Notes: generated from the sequence alone by a model not told the origin. A DNA stretch of 64,000 nt from Clavelina lepadiformis (GCF_947623445.1 NC_135243.1:4218501-4282500); one strand, 5' to 3'; shown: positions 51,765 to 63,746, numbered from the stretch's first letter. Numbers and translations are program-made.

Positions 51765-54682
51765 ATGGACGGAAACAAACTTTCTAGAAATCTTTCACTT
51801 CGAAATATCAGCGGTCGTATTCTATTTCACCCTGATGAAATTTTCTTAAGCGACATAGCTGGGAATATAGTAACCTGTTTCACCGTATTTGACGTATTAA
51901 TGATTTACGTCATATTTCTTGCCGTGGCTTGCATAAGAGACCAGAAGATAGACCTGGAGGTAGGTTTGATTGGATGTAAAATCCCTATTAATCATGCCAT
52001 GAATGACAAATTGCTTGCTTGTTATAATGTTTGTAATGAAACTAATAGGCGCTATCATCATGTTACTGTAAGATACAATTAGCAGCAAATATGTACCAGT
52101 TGCTTGTCAAAACAGTATTCAAGATGCCAACATTTACCTACCGGTATGTTTCAGAGGCAGCCGGTGTTTTTACCGGTGCGACCGCCCAGAGGATTCCGAT
52201 TGTACGCAGTGCTTGTGGAAACCGGTCAGAGTCCAGCTGGAGGAACTAGCGCGAAGATCTTTCTGCGGATTTGCGGCGCCCTCACGAAGACAGCGGCGTT
52301 CACACTGGTCTGCTGTAACGGGCAGAGTCACGGCGGCCGAAGAAGACTCTTCGGAAGTCAGAATAAAGATTTATTCATTCTAAGTGTGCCGCATTATCTC
52401 GGCAGAATCGATGCGTTTGAAGTGATGACTGATAGAAGAGGGGACAGTCCCCCATGGTGAGAAAACTTAAAATGTGCTGTGGTATATATTGTAACATACT
52501 GTTTTTTTTATACTATACAAGTTGCTGATTTAAACAATGGGCATTTCAATAAGGGTTTTAGAAATTCCAAGTTGGCTGCAAAACTCGATTTGCATAACAC
52601 CGGTAATTCCTAAAGCTACCGGAAACCGGTAACATACTGAATAGCAACACAGCTAACTCAATATGCATCCACTTTTACGGTTAGCTTCCCTTTACAATAA
52701 CAAGCTAATCGCATCTGTTGTGGTCAGGTTCCTTCGTAGTATTCGAGCAATGTGCCTGAACAACCGTAAGTGCTGGAAAAGCAAAGTTGGAATGTGGTTG
52801 CGCGGAGACAAGAAACCATACCGTATAAAAGCTGACCTGATTGGAGCGCTCAGTACAAAGGAATATCTGATCAAAGTGTTCTTGCAAAACTATAACTGGG
52901 CGTTTGCTTGGTACAGGTGAATATCAATAACTACCGCTGTCGTATGCAGCATAATATTTTGTGGCATATTTTTTATCAATACTTGGCAAATATTTAAAAC
53001 CTCGTCCCGATTAATGTCTTTCAAATGACGTTTAACATCTTTTTAGATCTTTAGGATCAACGTTCACAAGTATACAGAGATGCGCCATCCACTGGACGTC
53101 AATGGCGGTGGCACTTTGGCTGAGTCATTTCCTGCTGTATTATAAAGTACTCTTCGGCTACACTGATTCGGGAAACGCTTATTACGAAAGCGTTTATTCG
53201 GCAAACGAAGTTGTGGTTGCGGCTTTTGTCTCATCAGCGGTCGGAGTCTTTGTCGGGTTTCTGCTGAGATTTGCAACTCAATGCACCGCGGACGGCTTAA
53301 AATGGGCCCGTGTGGATGACAAAGACGACTTCTCGCACTTAATGGGCGATCATGCTTTGATATACGCCGAAGGGGCCGTGGTGAGATTCCCTTCGACGGA
53401 TGGTCTTGACGATTGTCTGGGTCAACTGAGGCTAACTAAAGATCAGATTAAAGCAATCAAGCACATCACAGAGTGCGGCGTTAGCGATTGCAGCCTCAAA
53501 GAACAACTAAACAACCCCGTGTGTAAACCAGAAAAATCCTGCTGTTACAGCAAAGCGGCTGAGAAAGCAGAAGTCAACAATCAATCAGGTGAAATAGGCG
53601 CGGACGTTGAGGTTCGTGGCGAGGCATCTTTAAATGCACCTGCCGTGGCTTCGTCTTTACTTAGTGGTGACGTAATCGACCCTAACCCGAATCCAATGGA
53701 AGCGGAGAAGCGCGGATTCAGAACTCACATCGAGGAGGACATGAGAGTTCTATGGGAAGACAAGCAGCAAGAACAAGGCGAGGATGATTCCGAAAATAAA
53801 GACAAGCCCGAATCGTTAACCGCCGTCAATGAAGTCATAAGAAGAGTCTGGAATTTCCCGAGGCCGTCTGTGGGGCGAAAGAAAGTGCGCAAGAAAGCTC
53901 GTTGGTATAGAGAACGATCACGGAATCAGGTCCCGAGCGTGTCCGGAAGAGTCACAAGCGGAAGCAACTTCTCTGCTCCAGCTATGGATTCTTCGTCGCC
54001 TCTTCCGCTTGTGGAGGAAGCCGTGGAGTCGGCAAAGTCAAGTCAGTTCTTTTATGACTCGCTTTCAGAGCCCGAGTCCGACCAGGAGCTTGTGACTAAA
54101 TCTGCGCGGACTGACTCAGAAATTAAACTGGCGCGGCGGCCGAGCCATATTTACGAAATGGCGCCACGCTGGCAAGATGCGCATAGAGTGTGGGTTCAAG
54201 CAGCCAAAGGCGGCATTGACCACCACGAAGGGTTACACAGAAGATACGATTTATCGTTGGGGTTGAGTTCTTGTTGTCTTCGCGATGACAGAAATCTTTT
54301 GCTCGACCGCGCCATCGCCCGGTACAAAGAAGAAGAATATGGCACACAGGCAGGTGGCGTACTTGAGCCTGATCGCATGGTGGCATACATGATAGCTTTG
54401 TTTGGTGCTTTTGCTGGAATAGGTGGTATCGGGTTCGTCATATATCAACGATTGTTTCTGTCCAACTCCGATTCTCTTCTCTATCTCTATGCGGTTATGC
54501 TCGTCCTTGTGCTTCATTCTTTAGTGTTCAGTGTGATTGATGCCGTTCTTTGCGCGTTAGCTGCCACTTGGTTCAGACGACGGCGCATACTTCGCATGAG
54601 GACAGAGAACGCGGAAGGCCTTAGAATGCATGACAGTGCGCTGTCTGAAGTCGGGTCGATGGAAACTAACAGCGTGTGTTGA
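51765..54682 (+). CDS. Short polycystin-1-like membrane protein: TM1, PLAT, TM2-5, no channel module
   Basis: Four exons encode 773 residues: 51765-51959, 52155-52456, 52728-52916, 53047-54682. The arrangement matches the central part of polycystin-1. A first membrane segment (about 34-57, FTVFDVLMIYVIFLAVACI) is followed by a PLAT/LH2 domain (about 79-170: LYAVLVETGQSPAGGTSAKI, LFILSVPHYLGRIDAFEVM). Then come a linker with FTSIQRCAIHW just before TM2 (about 242-267), TM3 (about 282-305), a charged cytoplasmic loop of about 365 residues, and TM4 and TM5 (about 673-697, 708-735). The protein then ends after about 35 residues, with C-terminus NSVC. Full-length relatives continue into the TOP domain and six-helix TRP-like channel; neither is seen here. 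No GAIN/GPS or PKD repeats are seen upstream. The start is the least certain point: the frame stays open upstream and an N-terminal exon may be missing. Confidence 0.72.
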
Positions 54683-55306
54683 AATGATATTACCGCCGGT
54701 TATTTATGCTCGCATTCGTGAAAAAGTTTTATTATTACAATACATCAGTTGAACTGAAACTTTCGTGATGCTCTGTTAATATCCGAAAAAGAAAATTAAA
54801 TCATTGTTTTACATTTTAAAAGCTTGTATACATCAACAACGTCGGAAAGTAACCTATAATTACTTCCTCGTAGCTAACTATGACAAAAATGATGTCCTAT
54901 AGTAAAATCCAAAGAACATACACTACAGTACTTGAGTCCATAAGCATATACCAGTGGTAGAAATAACTTTATTAAAGTTACTCTTGTCAGTGCATATAAA
55001 AAACTGCTTTCAACATTTGACGATTTGACAAAATGGGTGATAAATGAACAAAATGCTCGAAGAGATTTACAAGTCTTTATTATACATGCAGACCATTCTA
55101 TTAGCGGAAACTGTAAAAATTGATTCCAAATTTTCAAAGCGTAAAACAATGGACATGTAAATCAAAAGCTTTCAGGACACCATAGAATGGACATTCTCAA
55201 CCATAAGAAAGTTTACATTTCCTTTCACTCACAAAATGTGACTCATCGCAATGGCCATAGTGAAATCAATGACAATACAGAAAACGTTAAGATAACTTCC
55301 AGCATG
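54683..55306. other. Convergent 3' ends of the polycystin-like gene and MRPL11
   Basis: Both 3' UTRs lie here. On the minus strand AATAAA (TTTATT at 55076-55081) is a candidate poly(A) signal for MRPL11. No further gene is seen. Confidence 0.45.
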
Positions 55307-55912
55307 TCATCTGCTTTCTTTCAGTAACTTCTTTGCAAGCTTTTTCTTTGCTTCTAATAATTTTTCTTCCTTTTCTTTTTGGTAATTTGCTTCCATTTCA
55401 TCGTGTGCTTTTAAAAACTCCTCATACTCATCGGAATTGATTTCACGTTTTATTATCACACCCATTCGATCACATTGTACAGCAATAGACTGACATAAAT
55501 CCTCTAATGATACACTTCGAATCTTCACGCTCTCTTGTTCTATTTTCACTTTTGCGATTTCGTAAACGTGTTTGTGTGTGATCCATCCTGCTTCTAAGGG
55601 ATCAGTTGGACGTTTGCCACGTTTTATCCCTGCGGCTTGCTTGATCAAAAATGATGTTGCAGGTTCCATGATCTGAATGCTGAACTTTTTGCCGTCTATG
55701 TGGATCCTAGTTGGAAGAGGAACGCCTGGTTTTATGTCTTTAGTGAGGTTGTTAAAATCCGTGACAAATTTTGCAATTGGGATTCCCCTCTGTCCGAGGG
55801 TGGGTCCCAAAGGGGGTCCTGTCGTTGCACCGCCGGCTCTTATTATGGAGCGTATGACGTTTGGATGAATCACTTTTTTTACTTCCTTCGAAGCTCTTGT
55901 AAGTTTCGACAT
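55307..55912 (-). CDS. MRPL11: Large ribosomal subunit protein uL11m (mitochondrial ribosomal protein L11)
   Basis: Nuclear-encoded protein of the mitochondrial large ribosomal subunit, part of the GTPase-associated stalk base. Single coding exon, 201 residues (human 192). The start MSKLTRASKE matches MSKLGRAARG. The L11 N-terminal domain shows GPPLGPTLGQRGIPIAKFV and DIKPGVPLPTRIHIDGKKF. The RNA-binding C-terminal domain shows AAGIKRGKRPTDPLEAGWIT and HKHVYEIAKVK, with a lysine-rich C-terminal tail. The gene converges on the polycystin-like gene. Confidence 0.96.
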   Translation of the reverse strand: MSKLTRASKEVKKVIHPNVIRSIIRAGGATTGPPLGPTLGQRGIPIAKFVTDFNNLTKDIKPGVPLPTRIHIDGKKFSIQIMEPATSFLIKQAAGIKRGKRPTDPLEAGWITHKHVYEIAKVKIEQESVKIRSVSLEDLCQSIAVQCDRMGVIIKREINSDEYEEFLKAHDEMEANYQKEKEEKLLEAKKKLAKKLLKESR

Positions 55913-56327
55913 TTTTAAATTTTCACAGAACTCTTACATCATGAACCTAAAACTATGGAAAGTTCACTGCAAAAATAAGTAATTTAAGAAACATGATTTT
56001 ACAATGACAGTGGCTCTGAACATTTTGCTAGCCACAAACTTTTAAAACAATTTTTTTAACTCTGCGAGCATTTGTGTAAGATTTCGTATACTCATTTAAT
56101 ATAATTTTCTACGGTTTGAAATAAAAAATCCTCTCTATACGCAGAAATTCTTATGACAAATCATAATAAACTGTAACAATTTACTTTTTACTGTTGCAGC
56201 ACACACTCCCTTTACAACTTAATTGCGTATTGCATAAAACATACGCATTATCATACATATTATGATGGCATAAAAGTCACTCACAATATTTAAAAAATGA
56301 TTTGAGATGTAGATAAATAATATACTA
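55913..56327. other. 5' flank of MRPL11
   Basis: Promoter side of MRPL11 (minus strand). An acceptor-like TTTTAG on the minus strand lies about 35 bases before the start codon. No gene is seen. Confidence 0.4.
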
Positions 56328-56330
56328 TAA

Positions 56331-58156
56331 CACTACGTAACACAATTTTTGTTTGGCTACTTTTTTTAATGCCCCTTTATGTATTTTTGGGTGCTGAGTT
56401 CAAAAATCTAGTTAGTTTTTTCGTACCATCGTTACTTTTTGAGATATTCAAATTTTGATATAGCTGTAAGTACAGCAAATCTTGTTCTACTCTTGCAGTA
56501 GATTTTAGCTCCACATCAAGGTTCTGTTTGGTTTATTAAACGCAAAAACCAGTTAAAAAACGTTAATAAGGAAGGATAAATGCAACATAGTTTTGTCAAA
56601 CAGTAAGAGTCGTTCAAAAATGTACTTTTGAGCGAGTTTTTCTTTTATGACTACTCCTGTCTTGCCTTACTAAAGACCAAATGTGGTTTCCCATCATTAC
56701 ACTATACCAGCGGCCTTTATATCATTTTTCCATTGGCTCAATATCCTGATGAAGTCTCTCACCGTGCTCCTCACTGAAGTCACCTAGATTTTCTTGAAAA
56801 AAATCCAGATGCGAACATAAAAAATGAAGTTTGACAAACATGCGACAACCCATGTTTTGGTAACTTTTGATCAGTTTCCCCACCAACTCTTTGTAATTTC
56901 TGTCCCTTTTATTTCCAAAAAATCCATCAACCACACCTCGAAATGCTTGCCACGCTTCTTTTTCTGTTTCATTCATTTTTTCTTCCAAGCTTTTACACTT
57001 TAACATTGTGTTTATCTGAGGACCAACAAATATTCCTCCTTTTATTTTGGAAAGTGATAGTCTGGGAAACATTGAATTGAAAACATTGATTTCTTGAAAA
57101 ACTTGTTCTTGAAAATCCAAAGCTTTGACAAACTGTTTTACCAGACCTAATTTGATATGAAGTGGAGGCAGTAAAACTATTTCCCGGTTTACAAGAGGTT
57201 CCCTAATAACGTTGTACATTCCTGGGTTTAGTTTTTCCCGTGTCGGCCAATGAATTTTCTCATAGTGCTCACCGTCAGCTATACTATTCCACAAGCACAG
57301 AAAGCAAGAGTATTTTGAGTAACCACCCTGCAGACCAAGCAAAATTCCCAACATTTTAAAGTCACCACAAACATACCACTTAAACTGAGTGTAATTGATT
57401 TTAATGAGCAGTTGCTTGACATTTTCATAATCTTCTTTCATCTGTAAGGAATAAGCAAGTGGAATTGATGGGTATATGTTGCCATTGTGAAGTAACACTG
57501 TTTTAAGACTTTTGGTAGAACTGTCAATGAAACGCCGCCACTGAGTAGGATCATGATCTATTCCAACAGCACCAAACAGGCCTTCTACATCTTTGCAATA
57601 GCAAAGGTCTTCAAAAACTTCAAAGTAGACAGAAAACCCCAAGTGCCTATTCTTGTGGGGGAGGCAGAACTCTTACTTAAATTTTTGCACTGTCTACTAG
57701 ACATTTTGATTTCTACTATTTAAAAGATGAACTGAATCTAAGATTTACACAAGACTTAACTCTACAAAATGTAATCATTTGGCATACTTCTCTCTGTAAA
57801 CACTAAACATGACTTTCTAATGAGACTATACTGAATTTAACAGGCTGAGATAAAATGAAAACTGAGATAAGAAATAAAAGCACATTAGTCTGCATTTCAA
57901 ACTCCCACTCCCATTCACTTTCTCAAGTAAATAGGACGCCCATTTACAACATGATAGTGCTGACAGACACGGATCATAACCGCATAAAATACATACAGTT
58001 AATGGAAAATCACAAAAAACGGAAATTTTTGTATCTTGAAAACGATCGATGATAGTAAAAAACTGATAGCATTTTTGAAATCAGCGCTTGAAAATCATAC
58101 AGATACACTTAATAAATGTAGCCAAACAAAGTTTTTTTAAATTTTGTTAAGTAGTG
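56331..58156 (-). mobile_element. CACTA-like DNA transposon, 1.8 kb
   Basis: The ends are inverted repeats starting CACTACGTAACACAATTTT on the left and, read inward from the right, CACTACTTAACAAAATTT. Both reach a shared TTTGTTTGGCTAC block (56331-56360 and 58118-58156). A 3-bp target duplication TAA flanks the element (56328-56330 and 58157-58159). Termini beginning CACTA with a 3-bp duplication are the signature of the EnSpm/CACTA superfamily. The interior carries a minus-strand frame for a widespread animal protein family, which I infer to be its transposase. The element may be internally deleted: at the 3' side of the frame the family's usual C-terminal tail is interrupted. Confidence 0.7.
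56722..57642 (-). pseudogene. Transposase-like protein of the CACTA-like element, incomplete
   Basis: About 306 codons. From memory the family occurs in many invertebrate genomes as long unnamed proteins. Its conserved blocks are all here: WRRFIDSSTKSLKTVLLHNG, KWYVCGDFKMLGILLGLQGG, YSKYSCFLCLWNS with a paired-cysteine motif, PPLHIKLGLVKQFVKALD, GIFVGPQI, FFGNKRDRNYKEL, and FVKLHFLCSHLDFF leading to EEHGERLHQDI. Conserved acidic residues in DSSTKS, CGDFK and SEEHGER would suit an RNase-H-fold nuclease, which is inference. The N-terminal part usual in the family is absent. At the other end the frame closes before the tail; downstream bases still encode a recognisable YKGRWYSVMMGNHIWSL. So it is a broken copy. 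Confidence 0.65.
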
Positions 58157-58159
58157 TAA

Positions 58160-59754
58160 TTAATGTTAATACTTTCAATTTTAATAAAAATAATACTTCG
58201 GTATCATTCGGTTAAATGGCAGCCGGTAACATAAAGTGTCCCCTTTACTGACCGCTAGTTACCAAAGTAATAAAATACCAGTTGAATAACCAGGTAGCCA
58301 TATACCAAAGTAGCTTTTTCCGATGCTGGTAACCGGTATAGCCGGTGAAATAGACGCTGCCTATAATAAATTGGCTAAACAAAGAAGCGAAAATTTGTTA
58401 CAAGCCATATAATGGCGTGTTTCCACACATACAATTACCCTTTGAAAACAATCATATTTGTTCCGATAAGTTGATAAAAGTATTTGCAAGCTTGCATAAG
58501 GTGCAATTTTTGGATATCGTAATGCCAGACTGCATTTACCTTAGCTCTGTGGTTTGCGGATAGATTTAGTCCTATATTGGCTATGCTTTTTAGAACATTT
58601 TAAGACAAATTAATTAACAACAAAACAGCAAACTAACTGAATCGTAGCCAAGCCTAAATCTATAGCCTATAGGCCTACGTCTACTTTTACAGCCTATTTA
58701 TTTTTTATGTATTTGTTGAAGAGCGTTGAAACTCAACAGGACATGCACAGAATTTCCAAAACTCCCTTTATTGACTAACATAGATATCTAATAAATGTAT
58801 TTCTAATAATATTTTAGAATTTATATACAGTATTTACATTTTTGTAATCTGTGCTGAAGAACCTCATCCGCATGGTTTGCAAATCTTCAATTTTATTAAA
58901 GATCTTCATTACCGATTGAACATTTTTAATGTTGAAATTATGTCTGGTGGCTAACAAAGTATAATTACAGCATTTAAATTTTTAGGGTCTTCACTGAGAT
59001 CACGTTTTACTGTGCACCATGGTATGGCAGGGCATGGAAATCTTTTCCTTCAGACTGAGAAAACCCTTGCACGGTTTAAACTAAGCGACGATTTTTCATT
59101 TCTAGAGCCACCGTTACCGGGCTAAACTTTGTACAAGTTCCGATTATCAAATTTTTTTTAGTTAAATATAGTTAGGCTTACCATAATTTTGTGGCTTAAA
59201 AGCGGGACGCTTTCGAAATATGACGTCATAATAACATTTTTATCGAATACAATGAAATAAGAAACGAAAATACTTTATTTATTGTACTTTAAAAGTTAAT
59301 TGTCTTCGGAATTTTTTTGTCATTGTCAATATATGACGTCAAATTAAAAGCGCGGGAAAACCGTTTTTAGTTGTTTTCAGGTTACGACCTACTGTAAATT
59401 TTAATCTACAGAATCTGTAATGTAGCCTAGGTATTAGGCTCACGATTTTGTGTTCAATTTTAATAGTTTGAAACTTCTTAGCAAGAACCTTGTCAAGGTC
59501 TTCCCTTTAAAAAGAGTATAGGATATTAGGGACATAGCTTAGGTTAGTCTATAAAACGATATTTATGCTTACTTGGTACATATTGCTTAGCAAAATTACC
59601 GACATTCTGCTGGGCTTTGCGGTTGATTCGGTTTATTTGAGGAGCAGATCTTAAAACTTAAATGTATGGTCTATTACTTGCTAGGCCTATCAATTTTTGT
59701 TAATTAACCTCGACTTGGTCAGCGTACCTAGCCTAAGCTACATTGTCAGAAAAA
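58160..59754. other. Intergenic region, no gene seen
   Basis: No coding region recognised. Near 58220-58370 there are several CCGGTA-type motifs and weakly matching GGCAGC ends that might be a small MITE, but no target duplication was found. An acceptor-like CTAG precedes the next gene at about 59731. Confidence 0.4.
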
Positions 59755-62700
59755 ATGCCTGTCAAAAGAAAACTCACCAAGTTGGAGTTGGAGCTACAAG
59801 AGAAAGAGTTTGAACGGAAGATAAATGAATGGCCGGGATTTATTCGTATCCCTGTGGACAAAATATTAAAAGGATCTGAAAAGAGAGTTAGTGTGGAAAA
59901 GCTTTTTAAGCCGGAGGAATATTCTGCTCTTTGCAAACTAGAAAAGAAACGTTTGAAAAATATTGACAAGAACTTGACATTGTCATATTATTTTGGTAAG
60001 TATCAACCATTCTGCTAAGTTAGCAGTTTGAACTACAGGCCTGGCCTATGTTACAGCTTGTAATTAAACACAGTATTAGTTGATCATATTTGCCAGTCAG
60101 TATTTCATTTAAATTTTAACCAAACTTTATGCACAATCGATTTTATGACGTACATAGCCACCAAACAGTATAAATGTTCCTTTACACAAAGTTTGTACGA
60201 ATGGTACCGGTATATAACTTTGCGCATTTGTGGTATATACCTACCAAAGAGCTAGACTGCGGAGTTTAGCATAGGCGCACTCAATACTATTTTTCATGAC
60301 CTTCAGTGCTGCATTTAAGGGGCATTCAGTTTTTCACTGAATGACTTGCAAGTGAACTTCTGTCCACTCAATTTTCGATTGATTTAAAGGTTGCATAGTC
60401 GTAAGTCAAAGTAAGTGTAAACTTCCATTGAGTCTAAGCTATTTTGGCTGTTTGGTGCTCCCAAATTTTGCTGAAATCTACCACACTCTGCAGCCAGACT
60501 AAAGGAAGACGCCACCTCGCTGTAAAGCGATTTGCTTATTACCATAACTTTAAGAAGGGGCGACAAATGCAAATTCTCTGCAACTTATTAGTATTGTCAA
60601 GCAAGGAAAAATAAATACAACACATTGCATGAAGGTATAAAGAATGAGTAAAAAGGGATTGATAACAGAGAATAGGTGATATGCAACACTGCGTAAAATC
60701 TTTAGAATCATGGAAGCGTTATGAATGACCTATGAATGCATAAAGATTGGCCAAAATTCAACAAGAATCTATGAAAATTTATCCTGCCCACAAATAAATT
60801 GATTTATAACACTGGTCGACATGATTTTTATTTTCTGGCAAAAATGGTGACTTCTAGGATAATTTGCTCACGCTGATTACGAATATGAAGTCGCTTTTTT
60901 TCTATCACGTCAAGATTTTTTATAATTTGTGATTTAAAATTTTGCACTTCACTACTAATAACAGCCTGTTCTATGAAGTATTCCTCGTTGTTGGGTCATA
61001 CTTACTACAGTATTGTCATAACCCTTATACATCATTGTGACGTCATAATAATTTTATTGTGATTAAACCAGGTTACATACAAACACATGTACAGTACCTT
61101 ATGCCAGCTTGTGCGTATCAAAGTCAAGCCTAAAATCTGTATTGTTGCACAATACAAATCAATTTGGTTCTATCCCTGTAGCTCATTCAATTAGCATGAA
61201 GAAGTCTTACGAAAATATGACACTTTTTCTTTCGAAGTTGCAATATAGCAGTCATACATGAAAAGTTTGCGTTGATTTTAAAGTCCTAAATATGCTACTG
61301 GGTCAACAATCTGGATTTACAAAGTACCCTTGTTTTATGTGTGAATGAGACAGCTGTGACAGGAGAAATCATTGGATTAAACGTGAGTGGCCGTTGAGGG
61401 AGTATCTTACACCAGGCTATAAAAATGTTTTACAGCCTGCTCTTATCGACAGATCTAATGTTATACTTCCACCATTGCATATTAAACTGGGTCTCATGAA
61501 ACAGTTTGTAAAAGCTCTCAACAAAGAAGGTGTATGTTTTAAATACATTCGGGAAAAGTTTCCTCACTTGAGTGCCGAGAAAGTTAAAGAGGGTGTATTT
61601 GTTGGACCTCAAATCAGAACACTCACCAAAGACCCCCAATTTCTTGTTACCATGACGGATGTGGAAAAAAAAGCATGGCTCTCTTTCACCGAAGTTGTAT
61701 CTAAATTTCTTGGAAATACTAAAGATCCGGATTACCAAAATATTGTAGAAAATATGTTGGTTTCTTATCAAGCACTTGGATGTCTAATGAGTTTAAAGGT
61801 TCATTTTCTACGCGCACATTTGGACAATTTTCCTAAAAACTTGGGTGACATGAGTGAGGAGCATAGTGAACGTTTTCACCAGGACATCAAAGCCATGGAA
61901 ACGCGGTATCCAGGGCAATGGGATGTAACGATGATGGCGGACTACTGTTGGTGCCTGAAACGCGACTGCGAGAATAGTGAGGCTGCAAGAAAAGCTAAAA
62001 GAAGAAAATTCATGCCAAACACCAATAAAAAATAAGAAAGAAAAGTGGTTGAATCAAAAGTTTATTGAGCAAATGAACATAATTATGTGCTACTGGGGTC
62101 TAGGATTTAGGTTTAGAGGGTTAAGGTTTAAGCTAACAAAATCTCAAATCCAATTGAGTAAGTTAAGCGCCTTGTAGGCTGTGTTTCGTTTCACGTATGG
62201 AGCTCTTGACCTGTAATAGGGCATAAGCGCCCTTAATACAACCGTTTTTGAGTAAAATTTTCATTCAATTTTTGCAAAAAAGTGTGACGTGATGGGTGAA
62301 TTCTGACTGCAAATTCGGAATCAGCATAGTCAAATTGGGTAAACTCAATTAATTGTTTGAAACAAATAAAAAAAAAGTTGAAAAATGTCGCCTAGTGTAA
62401 TCTATACTTGCAAGTGTAAGCCTAGAAATGCATTGCAGATAGATTAAATAGGTGAACACTTGGCTGAACTTGCACATCTGCAAACCCCAAATCTTGGCAA
62501 ATCCGGCCATGAAATACAGACCGGGATATTTGTCTTTGCCCAGAAAACTGAAAATTGGCTATTTTTTGTTCAAATGCCGGCACACTAGGCTCTTTCATAA
62601 AGAATTTATACTGAAACATACTGTGTTATTATACTGCCTGCATGCATTAGAAATATGTACAATGTGAATTGTGTATGTAGAAAATATTTTAGAAGTTTGA

Positions 62701-63081
62701 TAGAAAGCCCAAAGTGCATTCTGTTTGACACTTACATCAAAGATAAGTTTGATGTACATACCTTAATGAACCCAAAAACATACAATGCCAACTGCAATCT
62801 TTACAAAATCATATTGTGCTGTTTTTTGTCAAGTTATCTTGCTGCATACCTTCTTACTTTATTAAATTTTCTTTTAATTTCACCTGAATAACTGAACTAT
62901 TTGTTATAATTAAGGAATGCCACTCCCTAGCGAAACCTCACTTCGAGCTAAAATTGGCTTGCCCCCTCGCATCAAATACAACATTAAGGAAGAAGATACA
63001 GATGATGACAGTGATGAGGATTGGAAGCCTTATAAGTCAAAGCCCAAAAAACCTGGATTTACAAGTAAAACTGTTTCTTGA
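59755..63081 (+). CDS. Unrecognised small charged protein, two exons (possibly continuing)
   Basis: Exon 1 (59755-59995) encodes MPVKRKLTKLELELQEKEFE, then EWPGFIRIPVDKILKG and YSALCKLEKKRLKN, ending at a good donor. Exon 2 (62915-63081) joins in phase and gives GMPLPSETSLRAKIGLPPRI, an acidic patch EEDTDDDSDEDWKPY and a short end, 135 residues in all. A GTAAAA at 63065 could be a donor instead, in which case the gene runs on beyond what I can follow. It is highly charged with an N-terminal helix and no signal peptide or membrane segment; nuclear location would fit the basic N-terminus and acidic C-terminus. I do not recognise the family. The 2.9-kb intron contains a transposase remnant, so the alternative is that these exons are chance. 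Confidence 0.5.
61190..62035 (+). pseudogene. Remnant of the same transposase-like family, second copy (intronic)
   Basis: The open part (61394-62035, about 213 codons) reads REYLTPGYKNVLQPALIDRS, PPLHIKLGLMKQFVKALNKE, GVFVGPQIRT, FLGNTKDPDYQNIVENMLVS, SLKVHFLRAHLDNFPKNLGD, EEHSERFHQDIKAMETRYPG and MMADYCWCLKRD, with a basic C-terminal tail. Before it, a damaged stretch from about 61190 still shows VLNMLLGQQSGFTKYPCFMC and HWIKREWPLREY. The N-terminal half of the family is missing and the upstream part has stops. It differs strongly from 56722-57642, so the two are independent insertions of related elements. No terminal repeats were found. Confidence 0.7.
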
Positions 63082-63322
63082 GAGCTTTGTTAAGGGAATT
63101 CCCACAATGCTTTGATTTAATATGATTCTCAAACTTTCAGTGGGTCGTGTATCAGTGCAATTTTTGAAGAATCATTTGATTGCTTACAAATGTATCCATA
63201 TGGTGCTTTTTACATATCATCAAAGTGGGCACCAAACGTCAAAAAACAGATGTTTGGCCCTGTAAGAATAAACGATACTAGGTGTTGGGTCAAAGCTAAT
63301 CTATATTTTAGCTACTTTTCGG

Positions 63323-63746
63323 TAGGGATGGGCCGATACGAACCCAAACCTGAATAAACTTGCCGAATATTGCCTTTATGGAAGATTCGGGCGAACATGA
63401 ATACCAACAATGGCGAACCCGAATACAAAATTACTTAAAAACTTACTGACTTTTGTTAAAAATGATGATCTAGTTTCCCGACAAAGGTAAACTAGAGTCA
63501 GCAGTACTTACAATGAAGGTCGTTTTCCCAACGATTTTGCTTTTTCAATTGTTTTTTAAACATTATTTTTCGAAAGAAAGCGTTTTTTTTATTGGTTACA
63601 TCATGTTACAAACAAGACTTGTCAACTTTTGGATGAAATTTAATTGTTTGGTTCTAATACGAATAGATTCGGGATTCGTTTGTGTCGACCTTCATGATAT
63701 TCGGGTTCACACGGACCCGAATAATCTTCCTCGCGGCACATCCCTA
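63323..63746 (+). mobile_element. hAT-type MITE, copy 2
   Basis: 424 bp, exactly the length of copy 1 at 23534-23957 and in the opposite orientation. The ends are TAGGGATGGGCCG and CGGCACATCCCTA. The flanking 8-mers CTTTTCGG and CTTGACGA match at five of eight positions, a decayed target duplication. Many substitutions but no large indel separate the copies. Confidence 0.85.

Noticed and set aside
58210-58370. Small MITE with CCGGTA motifs and GGCAGC ends
   Set aside because: End similarity is short and imperfect, and no target duplication was found. CCGGTA motifs also occur elsewhere nearby, for example near 52130-52640.
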